Shown: positions 12,154 to 24,609, counted from the first letter of the stretch. The stretch: 64,000 nucleotides of DNA from Heloderma charlesbogerti (GCA_026122225.1 JANEZZ010002881.1:62001-126000); one strand, 5' to 3'. Program-made: numbers and translations. Notes: a model not told the origin generated them from the sequence alone.

Positions 12154-12600
12154 GGCGCAATCCTATTCAGATAGGCAGCCACCTCTGAACTCGGAGGTGA
12201 CCACCTATCCAAAGCAGGGCAGGAGAAGCACAGAGGGAATTGTTCCCTCTGTGCTTCTCCTGCCCTGCATTTTCAGCTGGACAGCCGATTGCAGCTGTCT
12301 AGCCGTCGGAGGGCTGAGCAGGGGAGGAGGCTGCTGTATGACACATTGGATGTGTCGTACAGGCATTTCCGCCCTCCTCACCCCGGAATGCCCCCTGGAA
12401 CACCCCTTCCCGGCCGCTCCGCACTCCTCTTGCAAACAGAGGATGGGGCTGTTCCACGCTGCCTCAAAGGCAGCGTGGAAGTGGGGAGAGGTTGGTTCTC
12501 CAGGAACCGACCTTGGAGAGCAGCCTCCAAGGTCGGTTCCCAGAAAACCAGATATCCTATGGCCGTCTAGCCACTGTCTAGTTGCCATAGGATTGCTCCC
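12154..12600. mobile_element. Large MITE, ggcgcaatcc/ggattgctccc ends
   Basis: It starts ggcgcaatcctatt and ends ccataggattgctccc. Interior hairpins include aagcacagagggaattg with its mirror 'ccctctgtgcttctcctgcc', and accgaccttggag with 'ctccaaggtcggtt'. It is the same family as 41845-42273 in reverse orientation. Long frames through it (12137-12652 plus, 12205-12588 minus) follow the palindromic GC-rich body and show no protein motif. Confidence 0.7.
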
Positions 12601-12918
12601 TCCAAGCCATTATGGAAAACATGGCCCAGGGATGGCATTTGATAGACAGTGAATCCTGAGACATCCTAAGGTATATGAGAGGCCGACATTATAAATCACC
12701 ATACATTCCCAAAGTCCAGGAAAGCTGCAGGCCTCCCTGAATTTCCCCCCACAGGAACAAAAGGAATATTTACCCACAGGTCATTCATTTGCTTATATGT
12801 AATACCATCTTGCCATGTCCTGCCATATCACAAGATAAAATATGAGAAACTAAGGAAATACATCACAATCGGGATTACAACTGAATATATTATCTTACGC
12901 CAATTGTGTGCTGTATTT

Positions 12919-12950
12919 GCATGTGGAAGCATGTGGAAGCATGTGGAAGC
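12919..12950 (+). repeat. 10-bp tandem repeat, 3 units
   Basis: GCATGTGGAA is repeated three times and followed by GC. Confidence 0.9.
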
Positions 12951-13143
12951 AATATAGTCCAACTGACATACAAGCTACATACTAACACATGGCCTAGCCC
13001 TGTAAGAAATAATGACCAAATCCACTTCAAATCCAGCCATCCTATTCATGGATGCAGAAAAAGATGACAATGACATATTATTCTCATATGAATGTATGAG
13101 AATGTGTTGTTGTCCACAGCATCTTTCCCAGCTGTATTCTGAA

Positions 13144-13554
13144 TAGGGATGGGGGAGAAATGTGTTCAGTTTGCTTTTTCATGCGAACTTACCTATTTTC
13201 ACACTTTCAAACCAGCACACAAACCAAAACTCAGTTATCCTTCAAAAATTGCACTTCCCCAAATTTTGCAGTGGAGTTTTCCAAGCAAAAGATCCATACA
13301 AAAATGTGTATGTTAGTGAAAATAGTGTTAAAATGCATTATATTAGGAAAACTGCTTGCAATACATGCATACTGTGTACAAAATGCATGCATTAGAAGAA
13401 ATTCTCATAAAAATACATAGAAATTGTCATGCAAAGTAAAAAAAAAATTCTCAAAGTTTGGGATGAACTTTGGAAAGTGGAAAAATGGAAAATAAGATTG
13501 GAAAATGGAAAAATGAGAAACTGAAACAGAAAATGAAAGCTCTGTCTATCCCCA
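13144..13554. mobile_element. hAT-like MITE
   Basis: The ends are TAGGGATGGGGGAGAAA and GCTCTGTCTATCCCCA. The flanking octamers ATTCTGAA (13136-13143) and GATCTGAA (13555-13562) agree at 6 of 8 positions. The AT-rich body near 13440-13540 has repeated ggaaaatggaaaa motifs. Confidence 0.7.
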
Positions 13555-15079
13555 GATCTGAATGATGTAATGAATATCTTTAATTTTAGAGCTGTCTACT
13601 TGACAGGAAGTCCTAGATTAATGCCTGACCCAGAATTTTTTTCTAAATTATTGTTTTTATTATTTTTATGTTGTACAGATGGGACTGAAGTGTTAGTTTG
13701 TGAGCCTGCAAGCAAAGATATGTTTGTTTTTTATCTGTGTACCACATGTAATACAGTTTAGACATTTTTACAAATATTAAATGATGGGATGCACACTACT
13801 GGGTGTGCATTTTACTCCCCACATGTTTCTATGTATTGGGACAACTATCTATGTACACAGACGGAGAAAGGATACAGCATGTAAATCACATTTCAGACCG
13901 GGCTGTAGATTATAAAACCAGCATTGGGGGATTAATTAGATCGGTACCCTAGCACTGAGGGAGAGGAGTTCATCCTTTCCCGCATGCTGTTTTCTCAATT
14001 TAAATCAGACCTATGCCAAGCTGCTAATTGCCACATCATGGAAAACTTACAGATATTTGCATGTTTTCTCTAAGGCGGCATATAAGGGCTGGGGGAGATG
14101 ATACACACTATGAAAATAGTATAGGGAAGCTCTTCCCCAGCCCATGCTATGTACTGAACACCTAACTTCACTCCATGGCTACTTTTAAAGAAATGTAAAC
14201 AGAAGAAAGATCAGATTATGTACTTACAATGCCTCATCTAGTTGGGCTTTAACAGGGGCTCAAATCTGAATTTTCCACATTACAGGAATTATAGTTACAC
14301 TCAAATTATAAGAAAGGCTTTGTCCTTCTCATACTTTAAAACACCCCTCACCCATCTATCGGTGGCATAGCTATCCACTAAAAGAAGATAAGCTACAAAA
14401 ACAGGACATCAGTTCTTCCTAAGAAATTCTGGAAGATAGATGGCAGATAATGAAGAAGGCTCTTCATGTTTTAAATATCTTTTAACTCCCCCTTTTCTCT
14501 TCTGAGACTCTCATTCATTATGACAAAGTAACGATCCAGAGACACATAAGCAATGTGCAAAAGTTTAGGTTTACAAAACAGCAAACATTTTTGTGGTTAA
14601 AACAGAGCAGCTCTTGAATCAAAACATGCAACTTATTTTAGCGTATGTAAATTCAAACCAAATGTTACATGGAATGTGTCTTCTCTTTACATTCCATTCA
14701 TTTCTCCTCTATCCCAGGAACATCAAATCCTAAGAACAGAATGTTAGCAGAAATACTACCTAAGCAGGAACAGATATGACATAGCTGTTTCTACTTAGAC
14801 CTGTGTCACATGTGCTATCATTTGTTCCTTCCGTATACGCAGCTGGAAGCCTGGGTTTTCAAGCCATAATTAGAAAATCCCATGTTGGTATCACTTTTAT
14901 AACTAGAAAACGACTGATGATAGTTCCCCTCTACGTATGCTTGCCAATATTTGAAAATCCATAGGAGAACCTTTCTCCTCACACATCACACGTATCAACC
15001 CTGTAGCCAAGAAGTCGGTGCTTGGCTACTTTCTTCCCTGATCTTTCAGACTTTAAGTGCCTAGCATGGCCTTAAACTA
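13555..15079. other. No gene recognised
   Basis: AT-rich, no nameable repeat. The part around 14500-14960 is free of repeat-like text and could be unique conserved non-coding sequence, which cannot be judged here. Confidence 0.4.
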
Positions 15080-15435
15080 GGGTGGCAACTAATGCATAGC
15101 CCCCAGAAAGGGCAAAAAAGAGAGATAAATCTGCATTGAAATTACATATGCTAATTTATATGTGTAGGGGCAAACTTAGAAATAATTACTAATATTTAAA
15201 TAGAAACACAATTCATCTCAAGTCACCGCTGTGATCAGGTGACTTATACATTTGTCCAGTCCACTCTGCTTTCCAGGAGGTAAGTGTTGATCAGTAATTT
15301 CAAGGTCCCTGCTCTCCCTTCTTATGGTTCTTGGACAGCCCTTCAAATAGAGGATGTGTTCAAATAATGGACTGTCCTCTAACATGTCTTGAAGCAGAGG
15401 ACTGCCCTCTGTAAAGTAGGACACATGGCTTCCAG
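15080..15435 (+). mobile_element. Short form of the TAGGGTGGC-ended element
   Basis: It begins tagggtggcaac. The order 'gctaatttatatgtgt', 'gaaataattactaat', 'cttcaaatagaggat', 'ctgccctctgtaaag' parallels the ends of 6548-7483, with the central 600 bp absent. This fits an internal-deletion derivative. Confidence 0.55.
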
Positions 15436-15760
15436 TAATATGGGGTGGAAATTTTTCTGTGGAAATTTTTCCAAAACAGAAAATTTTCAGGAAAAATTAA
15501 AGCATACTTAATGTGATTTAAAAGCATGTAATTCCCCTACAGTGTTTACATTTAAGGAAAAAACAAAACAAATGAACTGAATTGTTGACACACTCATTAA
15601 TTTTAGCAACCCAAAGAAATGTTCATGATTTGCTCACAACCACACATCTATTCTCACAGGGTTCAACTCTCTTCCACTAAGATTGTTGGGGCACCTTCAG
15701 TTTTGCTGTCACTATTTATTTGTTCCATTTCTCTCTGAGGCATATATGTATTTCAGTTTT

Positions 15761-15782
15761 ACACACACACACACACACACAC
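15761..15782. repeat. (CA)n microsatellite
   Basis: About 11 CA units. Confidence 0.95.
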
Positions 15783-15894
15783 GTTATGTAATATCTCTCA
15801 CATACTTGCTAAGGATAACACCTGAAAAACAATTACAACTCTGAAACTGTACAGCTTGCCTAATATTGTATTTGCAATTGGCATACATTCATTT

Positions 15895-16480
15895 CTACTA
15901 ATGTTCTTTTGAACTGGAAAATTGTCTGTGGAAAAATAAAGCAAACTTTTTCGGGAAGTGCCTAGCAAGAGGATTACAGTGGGCCTCAGACGGGTCCACA
16001 GTGTCCTTAGAGAGTATGTACATACAGTATGTAATAGGCCCCGGACAACCCTGAAAAGCTCCGCTGGGCAGCACATGGAGGATTCAATAGAGGCAGTGAG
16101 ACGTTGTTTCTTTGCTGCCCTCACCGACCCTGAGTATACCTGACCATAGGCACACACCAGTGTTTGATTGTATCCACTAAGAGTTTTTCTTCATCTGCAC
16201 TCAAGCTGTCTCCTATTTGGTCTCATCACTCTCAGATCCAGGGTATACTATGGCGAGGGTGCACAGAGGGCTCTACTGCAGAGAGGGTGCTCAGGAGCAA
16301 TCATATCAACTGCCCGGGTCATTTCTGCATTCCACAGATCGACCAGGGTTTCTACAGGAGCACCAGCCATATCATCCCAAAAATCTTCTAGAGCCATCTG
16401 GTAACCATCTGGATCCATTAGCCTCCAGGGGCAGACTATCTTAATAGGTCCCCTACCCTTGCAGAAGGGAAATGCCACTG
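15895..16480 (-). mobile_element. L2-like LINE ORF2 fragment
   Basis: The minus strand encodes the region between endonuclease and reverse transcriptase of an L2-like LINE. The stretch 16478 to 16248 reads with RLMDPDGYQMALEDFWDDM and MTRAVDMIAPEHP. It is followed, after frame breaks, by PAELFRVVRGLLH at about 16030-16070, then a shifted segment with DPSEAHCNPLARHF. Several frameshifts and stops show an old, inactive copy. The neighbouring 16158-16247 joins these pieces in another frame. Confidence 0.75.
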
Positions 16481-18010
16481 TTAGTCAAAATCTCAACTGG
16501 AGGTAGATGTAGATTTGATAGAAATCTGAATCCTAAGCATATTGTACAGAAGTTTAGACTGATTAAGTTCAGTGGAGCTTACTACTCTATGATCCAACAG
16601 GATGACACGATGTTCCATTCTTCAACTACCTTCAACTACTTCCATTCTTCACTAGGGCAAGGTTGATAAAACCTTGCCCTACTGAGATCAGTAGTGAAAT
16701 TCACCATTATTTCTACTGATGGCAGCATTCCATCAGTGGTGCTATGCCCATTATTTTATCTTTTACTTGCTATCTTCTCCCTGGGATGGAGACAGAAGAA
16801 CAGTGTCATCCATCTTTTAAGCAATAACCCACAGTACTGCCGTGTTGTGGTTTAGGGTGGGTTTTCTTTTTAAATTGCTATTAGCAGCCAGAGGTCTGTG
16901 ATCTGTAGGACAAATGGTCCTTTTGATTAAAGTTTCAGGTAAGGTCCAGTGTTAGCAGAACTATGTCTTTAGATCCAACTGATACCACAGAACTACAGTT
17001 TTAAAGGACATATGTGAATGAAGGTTTGCCTTGTGAGATAACAATGCTTTTCCATTAGGAACTGGGGAGAGATTAAGCAAATTCTAGGTTTTCTTGATAT
17101 TTATCAAGCTTCTCCTATCTAGTCAGTCAGTTCACACTCATGCCACAATACAGCATTTAGATAACTGCTTCTATCTACTGTGCACACACACCGCACCGTC
17201 CCACTGCAATTTGGGCCAAAAGCCATGACTGTTCTGCCTCATTTCCCTTATCCCCTTATTCACTTATTGGCAGACACGCATGGCATCGAAAACTGGCCGC
17301 GTCATCTTGAAATACAAACTGAGATTCTGCTGGCAGGGCCGAGATGTCTATTAATGCTTCATTTTTAGTTAATTACCCACTGAGCAAAGAAACATTTTTC
17401 CTTTATCGTTAGACAAAAATAGCTCCACAATCATAAGCAAAAGTCAGGAAACAGTGGGAAGCAAAAAGATTATTACTTTTCTGCCTGTTGGCATAGCAAA
17501 AAGTGCAGACTAACATTCATTGATTAGCATTCCGGATAGACCTTTGTGAGTAACACAAGCTGGATAGTGGATTATTATAATGGCTTTCAGACTTTATTTC
17601 AAAGCTCTCCCTCTAGACCTTGGCTTCTACCGTCTCTCACTCTCTCTTTCACCTCCACACCCTCCCGCAACTACTGGAAACTGAAACCGTTTCCCCACAG
17701 AAGTCTGCTCACTCAGCCAGTCCCCCCTTTCCACTTTTATACCATGCCCTGATCCATCTCTAGTATATTTTCATCATAGTCTGTAGGGACAGAAGAGCAC
17801 CAGGCTGCTTTTCAAACTACAGCCCATCCATATTTCAGCCCCTTCTCCTGCACCTTCCCCAACTAGAATTCCTGCCCCATATGGAATCAAGCATGCAACT
17901 TGCAAAACCCCACGTTATCATACTAGTAGTATATTTCAGGCTTGCTTGCACAACTGGCAGCCCACCAAGCTGAACAAAGCTCACCAACCATTTATGGCAG
18001 CATAACAAGG
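16481..18010. other. No gene; possible conserved non-coding DNA near 17230-17500
   Basis: No repeat or coding motif was assigned. The stretch about 17230-17500 is non-repetitive and contains TTAGTTAATTA and other homeodomain-type cores, the look of vertebrate conserved non-coding elements. That is an impression only, because conservation needs other genomes. Confidence 0.3.
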
Positions 18011-18286
18011 GTGTGATAATCATCCTGTTCTTGCTGTCTGTCTGGTTAAGTGGTATTAATTCAGCCTGCTCTGAATGAGGTTGCATGCCCCCAGAAGGAG
18101 CAAGTTCATAGTCTGGGGGTGTTTGTAGATCCAGCTCTGTCACTTGAGGCTCAAGTAGCCTTTTATCAGCTTCGGCTGATATACCAGCTATGACCCTGCC
18201 TCAACAGAGATAGTCTGGCTTCAGTTATCCATGCACTGGTAACCTCTTGCCTGGATTACTGTAATGCAGTATACATGGGGCTACTA
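18011..18286 (+). mobile_element. L2-like LINE, RT C-terminal region, left part
   Basis: The translation includes LGVFVDPALSLEAQV and VIHALVTSCLDYCNAVYMG, which are L2-like reverse transcriptase C-terminal motifs. A stop within the stretch shows decay. The element continues at 18833 after an insertion. Confidence 0.75.
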
Positions 18287-18832
18287 ATCGTGATGGCTAT
18301 ATGCCACCTCCAATATCAGAGGCAGTACACCTATGTACATCAGTTGCTGGGGAATATGGGCAGGAGGGTGCTGTTGCACTCATGTCCTGCTTGTGGGTAG
18401 GGATGGCGTGGGAGTCCAAAAAGGGGGTGGAATGGGATCTCCCCAGCTCTCCAACACCCTGCTCACCGAGCCCTGGGGCGCTGATGGATCTGGCTGCCGA
18501 GAGGAGGCCAGGGCAGGAGCGCTGGGGGCTGGCTGCCCCTGCTGGCTGCAAGGGGCTCCCTTCACAGCTGGCATGGGGAAGAAGGGCCTCGGCAGCACCC
18601 CAACATTCTTGCTCTGGCCTCCTCATGAGTGCTGGGAGATAGCCGCACTGAGGACTCTGCAGTCAAGCCCTTGTGTGCATAAATCACAAGCTGGGAGGAG
18701 AACCCCAGATGGAGTTGGGTGCGTCCATCCCTACTTGTGGGTTTCCCATGGGCAGCAGATTATGTGAACAGAATGCTGGACTAGATGGACCATTGGGTCT
18801 GGTCCTGCATGGCTCTTCTTACGTTCTTATAT
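18287..18832 (-). mobile_element. Sauropsid interspersed repeat inserted in the LINE
   Basis: 'gatggctatatgccacctcc', 'cagttgctggggaatatggg', 'gaatgctggactagatggac' and 'ggctcttcttacgttcttat' are the reverse complement of the repeat at 2945-3262. It interrupts the L2-like LINE (18011-18286 and 18833-19370) and is itself interrupted by 18398-18733. The junction positions are approximate. Confidence 0.75.
18398..18733. mobile_element. hAT-like MITE, innermost of a three-deep nest
   Basis: It starts TAGGGATGGCG and ends GTCCATCCCTA, with a perfect 8-bp TSD CTTGTGGG (18390-18397 and 18734-18741). The body is GC-rich, so long frames pass through it without protein motifs. Removing the element with one TSD copy restores the continuous host repeat. 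Confidence 0.9.
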
Positions 18833-19370
18833 CTGGAAACTTCAGTTAGTGCAGAACAGAGCACTGAGGCTGCTTACTGGGACTGGCTGTTTTGAACATA
18901 CTCCAGTGCCGCAATCACTCCACTGGTTGCCAGTCAGTTTTTCTGGTCCCGATTTAAAGTATCGGTGCTGACTTTTAAAGCCCTCAACGGCTTAGGACCA
19001 GTGTACCTGACGGAGCACTTTTTCCCATATTTTCTTGCCTAATTGCTAAAAGCATCTTCAGAAACTCTTCTTTAGGTGCTGTCACCCCCAATGGTGCAAT
19101 GGGTGGCTACCAAGGAATGCCCTCCCCAGGGAGAGCAGCATGGTGTCCTCACTGTATGCATTTGGACTCCAAGTTAGGAACTTCCTCTTCTAACACACAT
19201 TTAATCTTTAATCAGTTGCTCTGATTATTAACTTCACTGCTGGCTCTTTAACATCTGAAATATTTTTAATGTCTTTAATGTTTTAGTATTTTATTATGTT
19301 TATATTTTCATTGTTGTATTTATTGTTTTGGTTGTTATTTTATAGTTGTTTTTCCTTTTTTTATCAAGCA
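18833..19370 (+). mobile_element. L2-like LINE, right part and 3' UTR
   Basis: 'cttcagttagtgcagaacag' resumes the LINE with the LQLVQN-type region, then 'ctccactggttgccagtcag' (HWLPV-type motif), 'cttttaaagccctcaacggc', and a T-rich 3' UTR. Frames are broken. Confidence 0.7.
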
Positions 19371-20645
19371 CCTGAAAGGCCACAATGCCCAGCTGCTGAA
19401 CTGAGTTTGTCTTGCTCAGTCAGTCACAAGTTGCGCAGGTCTGCTATATTTTGAGCATATTCATGTTTGGGTGGACATCTAAACTTAGCATATGATAGAG
19501 GGAAAACAACATCAAAGAGTTATTGAAGCAATCACTTTTAAAAATTGAGCTTCTGCATTGAGCATTTGTATCTGCCTATGAACAACCAATTTAAGGAGGT
19601 GAATACCGATTTAACTGGAAAAGATAAAATATTAGGTATGTCAATCAAACTGAATTAACATTGTCTTTTGTTTTCCCTACAACTGATTACGAACGCTCAA
19701 ATGTATTACTGCCCTATTCGGCCATTTTGATTTTTTTTATAGGTGTAAAAAAGCTCCTAAACCCATGAGTGCATCTATTAAGAAGAAGAACATGGTACAG
19801 GAAACAAGCTCCAAAAATTACGTTACAGGGAGAAAAAAAATGTGGAGCCCGGGGAACTAATTAGCTTAGGATGGAGCTGCCTCTCCCAAAGACTTGACCT
19901 TAAACCCAGAGAGAAAACTGTACACGACTTAAGATAGAAGAGAATTTAAATGAAATCAAGGATCTTACTTGACATGACTTGCACTTGCACCAAACATGAA
20001 GCAATATTTTGCCAATACGTTTAAAGAGGGTTAACTGATAATCCTCAGTAAGGAAGATTAGATAGACAGATAGACAGACAGACAGACATAGAGAGAGTGT
20101 ATTGTCAGAAAACAAAAATGCACCTGTAATCCCTTCTAATTGTAAGATGTCCTTGGAGGCATGTAGAAACGTACACAATGTGAAGACTCTGAGTTAATTA
20201 ACCTGACAATGGGATTCTCAGTCATTTCCCACTTGCCAAGTACCCTGCTTGTTGCCAAGAACCCTACTAGCATACAGAACACCTTCAGGCAAGCATGACA
20301 GATGTCAAAGTACAAGCACAAAGAAAAACAATCTACTTGCTACCATAACTCCTATATTTGCCTCACTAGTCCTTTGTGTTGCCTGAAAAAAGGAGTGTAT
20401 CTAAGAATCCAATCAGCTGTAAAAGGTGCAACAGCAATAAAAACATCTCAACATGTAAAACCACACATAACCCACCAGATAAGTCATTCTAGTGAGGAGG
20501 GCTTGGTGTTCTAAAGCTAAGCGTCAATGCCTGGTGAAGTTAACAGGACACAACACAACCCTCTTACTGGCTCTAAAGAGTGCACCAAAGCCTACAGGCA
20601 GTATGTGAATAACCAGAGGGTCCCAGTTAATGAACGTATCTCGGG
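19371..20645. other. No gene; GATA/GACA microsatellite inside
   Basis: AT-rich sequence. A (GATA)(GACA) run lies at about 20056-20097. No coding motif was seen. Confidence 0.45.
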
Positions 20646-21131
20646 TAGGGATAGATGAATGTCAGTTTCCCTTTCTCCCACATTCAATTTTAAAAAACAA
20701 AACTCAAGTTCTTTACATTCTGTTAATTAAGAAATGTGCACATTTTGATAAGCACATGCAATGAACTGGGCAAAAATTCTCTCCTATCTTCACTGGACAA
20801 AGGTCTGGCCATTCGTGGCACGAAGAGGACCACGTTGTACCTGTCTGCCACATAGTTATTAAAGATGAGAAGCCTGTCAGAAAAAAATGAGGGGGAACCC
20901 TAATTCAGCACCACAAACATGGATGAAATCCAGAATTTTAGGAGCTAAGCACTCAAAGTCCTCTTCCAGGATGAACAAATCTGTCAGTTTCACTTCCTCT
21001 CACATTCAGGTTTGGTTTTTTTTTAGATCTCAAGTTCTTTGCATCCTATCTATGGAGACATTTGTGAATTCTGGTAAGTTCTTATAAACAACAACAACCA
21101 AAATACCAAATGAAAGTCTCACTCATCCCTA
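20646..21131. mobile_element. hAT-like MITE with 8-bp TSD
   Basis: The ends are TAGGGATAGATGAATG and CACTCATCCCTA. The flanking octamers are ATCTCGGG (20638-20645) and ATCTAGGG (21132-21139), 7 of 8 identical. The subterminal text 'tgtcagtttc' near the left end recurs at 20980-21000, showing internal duplication. Fragments of the same family lie at 1-86 and 300-408. Confidence 0.8.
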
Positions 21132-23070
21132 ATCTAGGGGCACATGATCTACATGGTATGCATTGAGAAGATGCCTGATCAGAGTTGCCACATAAGATGC
21201 AGTTGTTTTGTGATACTCCTGTCTTAATGAAGGCGGCCCCACATGAGACCAGAAATTAAATCACAACTTTTGAAATGTGAAAAAGACATATGGTCCAACA
21301 GACAGTGCTATTTTAAAACTAGAAGTATATTTTCAAGCTATAAGCATCTAATCTGTTATATCAAAGAAACTTCAAGGGAATGGTAAGGTCACCTGTCAAT
21401 CCAAACAGTCTTCTGCTAAATCTAATACCATACCTTGCCAAGGCGTCTTTCAAAATCAAGAGAAGTGTCTTAAATACCCATGGCCCTGGGAAGCCAGTCA
21501 ATCCTATTTCCTTCAGATTACTTTGATAATGTTAGAACTGTTTAAGGTACAGCGGCGGGAAAATAAACTTATTGGAATTGATTTTCAGCGATTGTTGGAA
21601 TATAGGTGAAGGAGTAAAGCATCAGTGACTACCGGCAAATTCTAGCATGTCTGGAATTTCTACGGTCCTACAGACTTAGCCCTTATGGTCAGGCTCTACC
21701 ATCAACTGGTATATAATAATTGCCAGTTTCCAGTCAGCTGGTGAATGCAGTGTCCTACTATAACTATGAAGACTTGCTTCCTTAGCAAACTTGGCACAAC
21801 CTGGCTTCCCTTCACCCAAGTCCTTGCTTGAGAATCTGGATTAGTGTGGATGCTTAGGTGCCAGCCTGAAGATGAACTGGCAGCATGTAGCGGGGAAAGC
21901 CTACCCATGTTCAGTTTCTAGATATTCCATCAATGACCACACTTCCAAACCCTTTGAAGTTTAAGTATTGTATTCTATATATATATAAAATGTATGGATA
22001 TGCTTTCAAGTGAGTCCATAGGGCTTTCTGTCACCAGTGTTTATGTTAAAGACTAAAATACATTAGGCAAAAGAAAATAACTGGGACATATCTACCAGAC
22101 ATATGGACAGCGAAATGGTATGATTTCTTCTTAACAAATTACACAGCTTTGAATTTCAAAGTGTTCTGTAAATTATTTACTTTCCATGAGGTCCCTTTTT
22201 CCTTCCAAAGGCTGCTCTGATCACCTGCCCAATGTGTTGAACTTACAGTCATTAAATAGGTCCCAACACATTTGGTTCAATGTTTCCCACTCACAAAAAT
22301 GTCAGTTCGGAAAAACATAAATAACACAGCACATTTATTTCAATTTTTGTGATACCCAATAAATAAAATTTATTGAAAAGAAGTTTCTGCAGGACTTGGC
22401 CACTTTCTTCGCCACTTTCATGATTTCGCATGGACCTGCTCCGTATTGATATTCTCAGCCAAGCTCTTCAACCTTAAGAACAAAATACGGAGACAGCTTC
22501 TCAAACATGACCATATGATATTCACCCATCTTTCAAGGTGGGATACCAATTTAAAATTGGCTACATTACAGAAGTTCCATTACCTCAATTCTTTGCAAAA
22601 ATCAAAGATTACTTGGGGTGTTTCAGCTTAAGGCTCACAATTAGCAAGAGCCAAAGACTGTCAAACCTTGGTGCCCAGCTGTGCACTTTTTAGACAGAGT
22701 AACTACAGAGTCATGCAAGGGTTGTTTGCTCTGGCCCTGGTAGGAAAAGCTCTGTAGTCTAAAAACAGGCTGCAGTCCCTCAGGTCCTTATTAGCTGCTG
22801 ATCTCCTCCATTAGTCTGGCCTCAGTGCTCTTGAAGGTGAGTGAGGTGTTATTGTCACCTTTGTCACAGACCTGGAAAACATCCCTCTGACAAAGCCACC
22901 TGAACTGGTTGGACTAGTTCCCACCCAGATGCCTACCTCTTGCAGTGAGTTTGGGTCAGCAGACACCAATAGAATCATTAGCCCCTTATTGTCCAGTAAG
23001 ATTCTTCTGAGGTGGCCACAGAGCCTTGTGCAAGACCTGAGCATTCATCACTACATCCCATTCAGCAATA
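21132..23070. other. No gene recognised
   Basis: Mostly AT-rich, apparently unique DNA with a short (TA)n run at about 21976-21988. No coding motif. Confidence 0.4.
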
Positions 23071-23335
23071 TTACCTTGTTCGGATATAGTGCTAAACTAT
23101 GGTTTAGCATTATATGAATGAGCCTTGGGTTCTCTTCCAATGCAGGTGTAAGGAGACCAAAAGTGTTCACTTGCATTTTTAACCATCCGCACTTTGGTAT
23201 TATGTCCCAAACCTGGACAAACTATGGTTAGTCTTAACAATAGTTTACTGAAACGAACTAACTTCAAACCATGGTTTATGAAGTTAGCTTGTTCCAATAA
23301 ACCATAGTTAAGATTGACTACACTTTAAGGCTTGG
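23071..23335. mobile_element. MITE with internal aaaccatggttt-type palindromes
   Basis: 'ttcggatatagtgctaaact' and 'atggtttagcattatatgaa' form an inverted repeat, followed by further 'aaaccatggttta' and 'aaaccatagttaa' motifs. The opening (ggatataatgctaaacc) recurs at 47140. Boundaries are approximate. Confidence 0.5.
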
Positions 23336-23750
23336 ATGTAATCCTAAACTGCAGTTAATTGAAAATGTAACTTCCACTCTCCCCATAGCTGTGCCAAACA
23401 GGGGGCAGGAGGAAGCGCACAAACCCAAGGCTAGTTCATATACTGCTAAAGCAAGGGTATTCTGTTTGGCTTCATGACCTTGTATGGGGGGAGGCCTTGT
23501 ATGGGGGAAGGATTTCAGCTTAGGCTTAATCTAAATACAGTATAAATAATCAGTTCCATTCCTTGTGATGGGGTTTGGCACAAGAAATACATTTAAACAA
23601 GGAATGACTACTGAAAATGAATCTATATATCCTAACGAGCTGGCTATTCAGCTATGTCCCTACTTCAGAACTCCTGCTTTCCTGTTAACTGGGAACTTTG
23701 GGAAAGGATAATGACTATAGTCCCGGCATTCTAAGAAAGCATGGAAGAGA

Positions 23751-24457
23751 TAGGGATGTACGAATCCCTTACCTTGCTCCGCTGAGGGGCATCCGCGGTG
23801 GGGGGGGAGGTGCTCCGTCCCTCCCCCCGGAATCCTCGACGGGGGGGAGGCACTCCATCCGTCCCCCCGGAATCCTGCCTGGCCGGCTCCGCTCCGCAGC
23901 CAAGCCGCGGAGCTGCCGGCCGGCTCCGGCCACCCACAGCCGGACATCCGGCCGCTGGGCAGCCCTGCAGGGACGCAAATGGCAGCTGTCGTAGCCACCG
24001 CCATTTGCATCCCTGTATTGAGCCGTGACAGGCTACGTAAATATTTACGTAGCCTATCACGGCAGGGGGGGAAACCCCAGCATACGCAAATGGTGGTAGC
24101 CACCGCTGTTTGCATACGCTGGGGTTTTCCCCCCACTCTGCCGTGATAGGCTACGTAAATACTTACGTAGCCTATCATGGCCTTCTCTGGGAGTATTTAC
24201 GTAGCCTATCACGGCTTGAAGAGGAAGAAGCAAATGGCAGCTGCAGGACGGCCGCCATTCGCAAAGCAGCATGGACGGGAGCGAGTAAGTGCTCCGTTTC
24301 GCGCGCCTTTTGTGGGGTGGGGGCAGCGGGGACTTCATCCCACGCGCCTTTCGTGGGTTGAGGGGCGGGGGCTTCATTCCATGATGGGTTTCGGGGGGGC
24401 GAATGCACTGGCATTCGGCCTCACCGAGATCCATCGCGGAATTCTCTGACATCCCTA
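23751..24457. mobile_element. TAGGGATG-family foldback hAT-like element, copy B
   Basis: The left end is TAGGGATGTACGAATCCC and the right end is GAATTCTCTGACATCCCTA. TSD GGAAGAGA (23743-23750) / GAAAGAGA (24458-24465), 7 of 8. Inside are a tandem duplication of a GGGGGGAGGCRCTCCRTCC motif, AAATGGCRGC hairpins, two 42-bp palindromes of the TGATAGGCTACGTAAATA type (24022-24063, 24140-24181) and a half copy (24192-24215). It is GC- and CpG-rich against an AT-rich surrounding. Many overlapping frames on both strands are by-products of GC content. Confidence 0.9.
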
Positions 24458-24609
24458 GAAAGAGACCACCATATGCGAAAGCTTAGCGGGACTCTAAAAG
24501 AGGTGGTTTAAATATGAAGGCCTGAGAAAGCCATAGAAGCCACTGATAGGAGTAGACATTTTCTATGATGGAGGGCTTGGTTGTCTGGGCTGAGTCAAGG
24601 ACGGTAGTG

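Noticed and set aside
12137..12652. 171-codon open frame and its antisense partner
   Set aside because: It coincides with the palindromic GC-rich MITE at 12154-12600. Open frames on both strands are expected there.
23800..24400. CpG island promoter
   Set aside because: The CpG-rich patches coincide with transposon copies at dispersed sites with no gene next to them.
23660..24452. Several overlapping 100-170-codon frames with Pro/Arg-rich translations
   Set aside because: They follow the GC-rich palindromic body of copy B and recur in every family copy on both strands with frameshifts.
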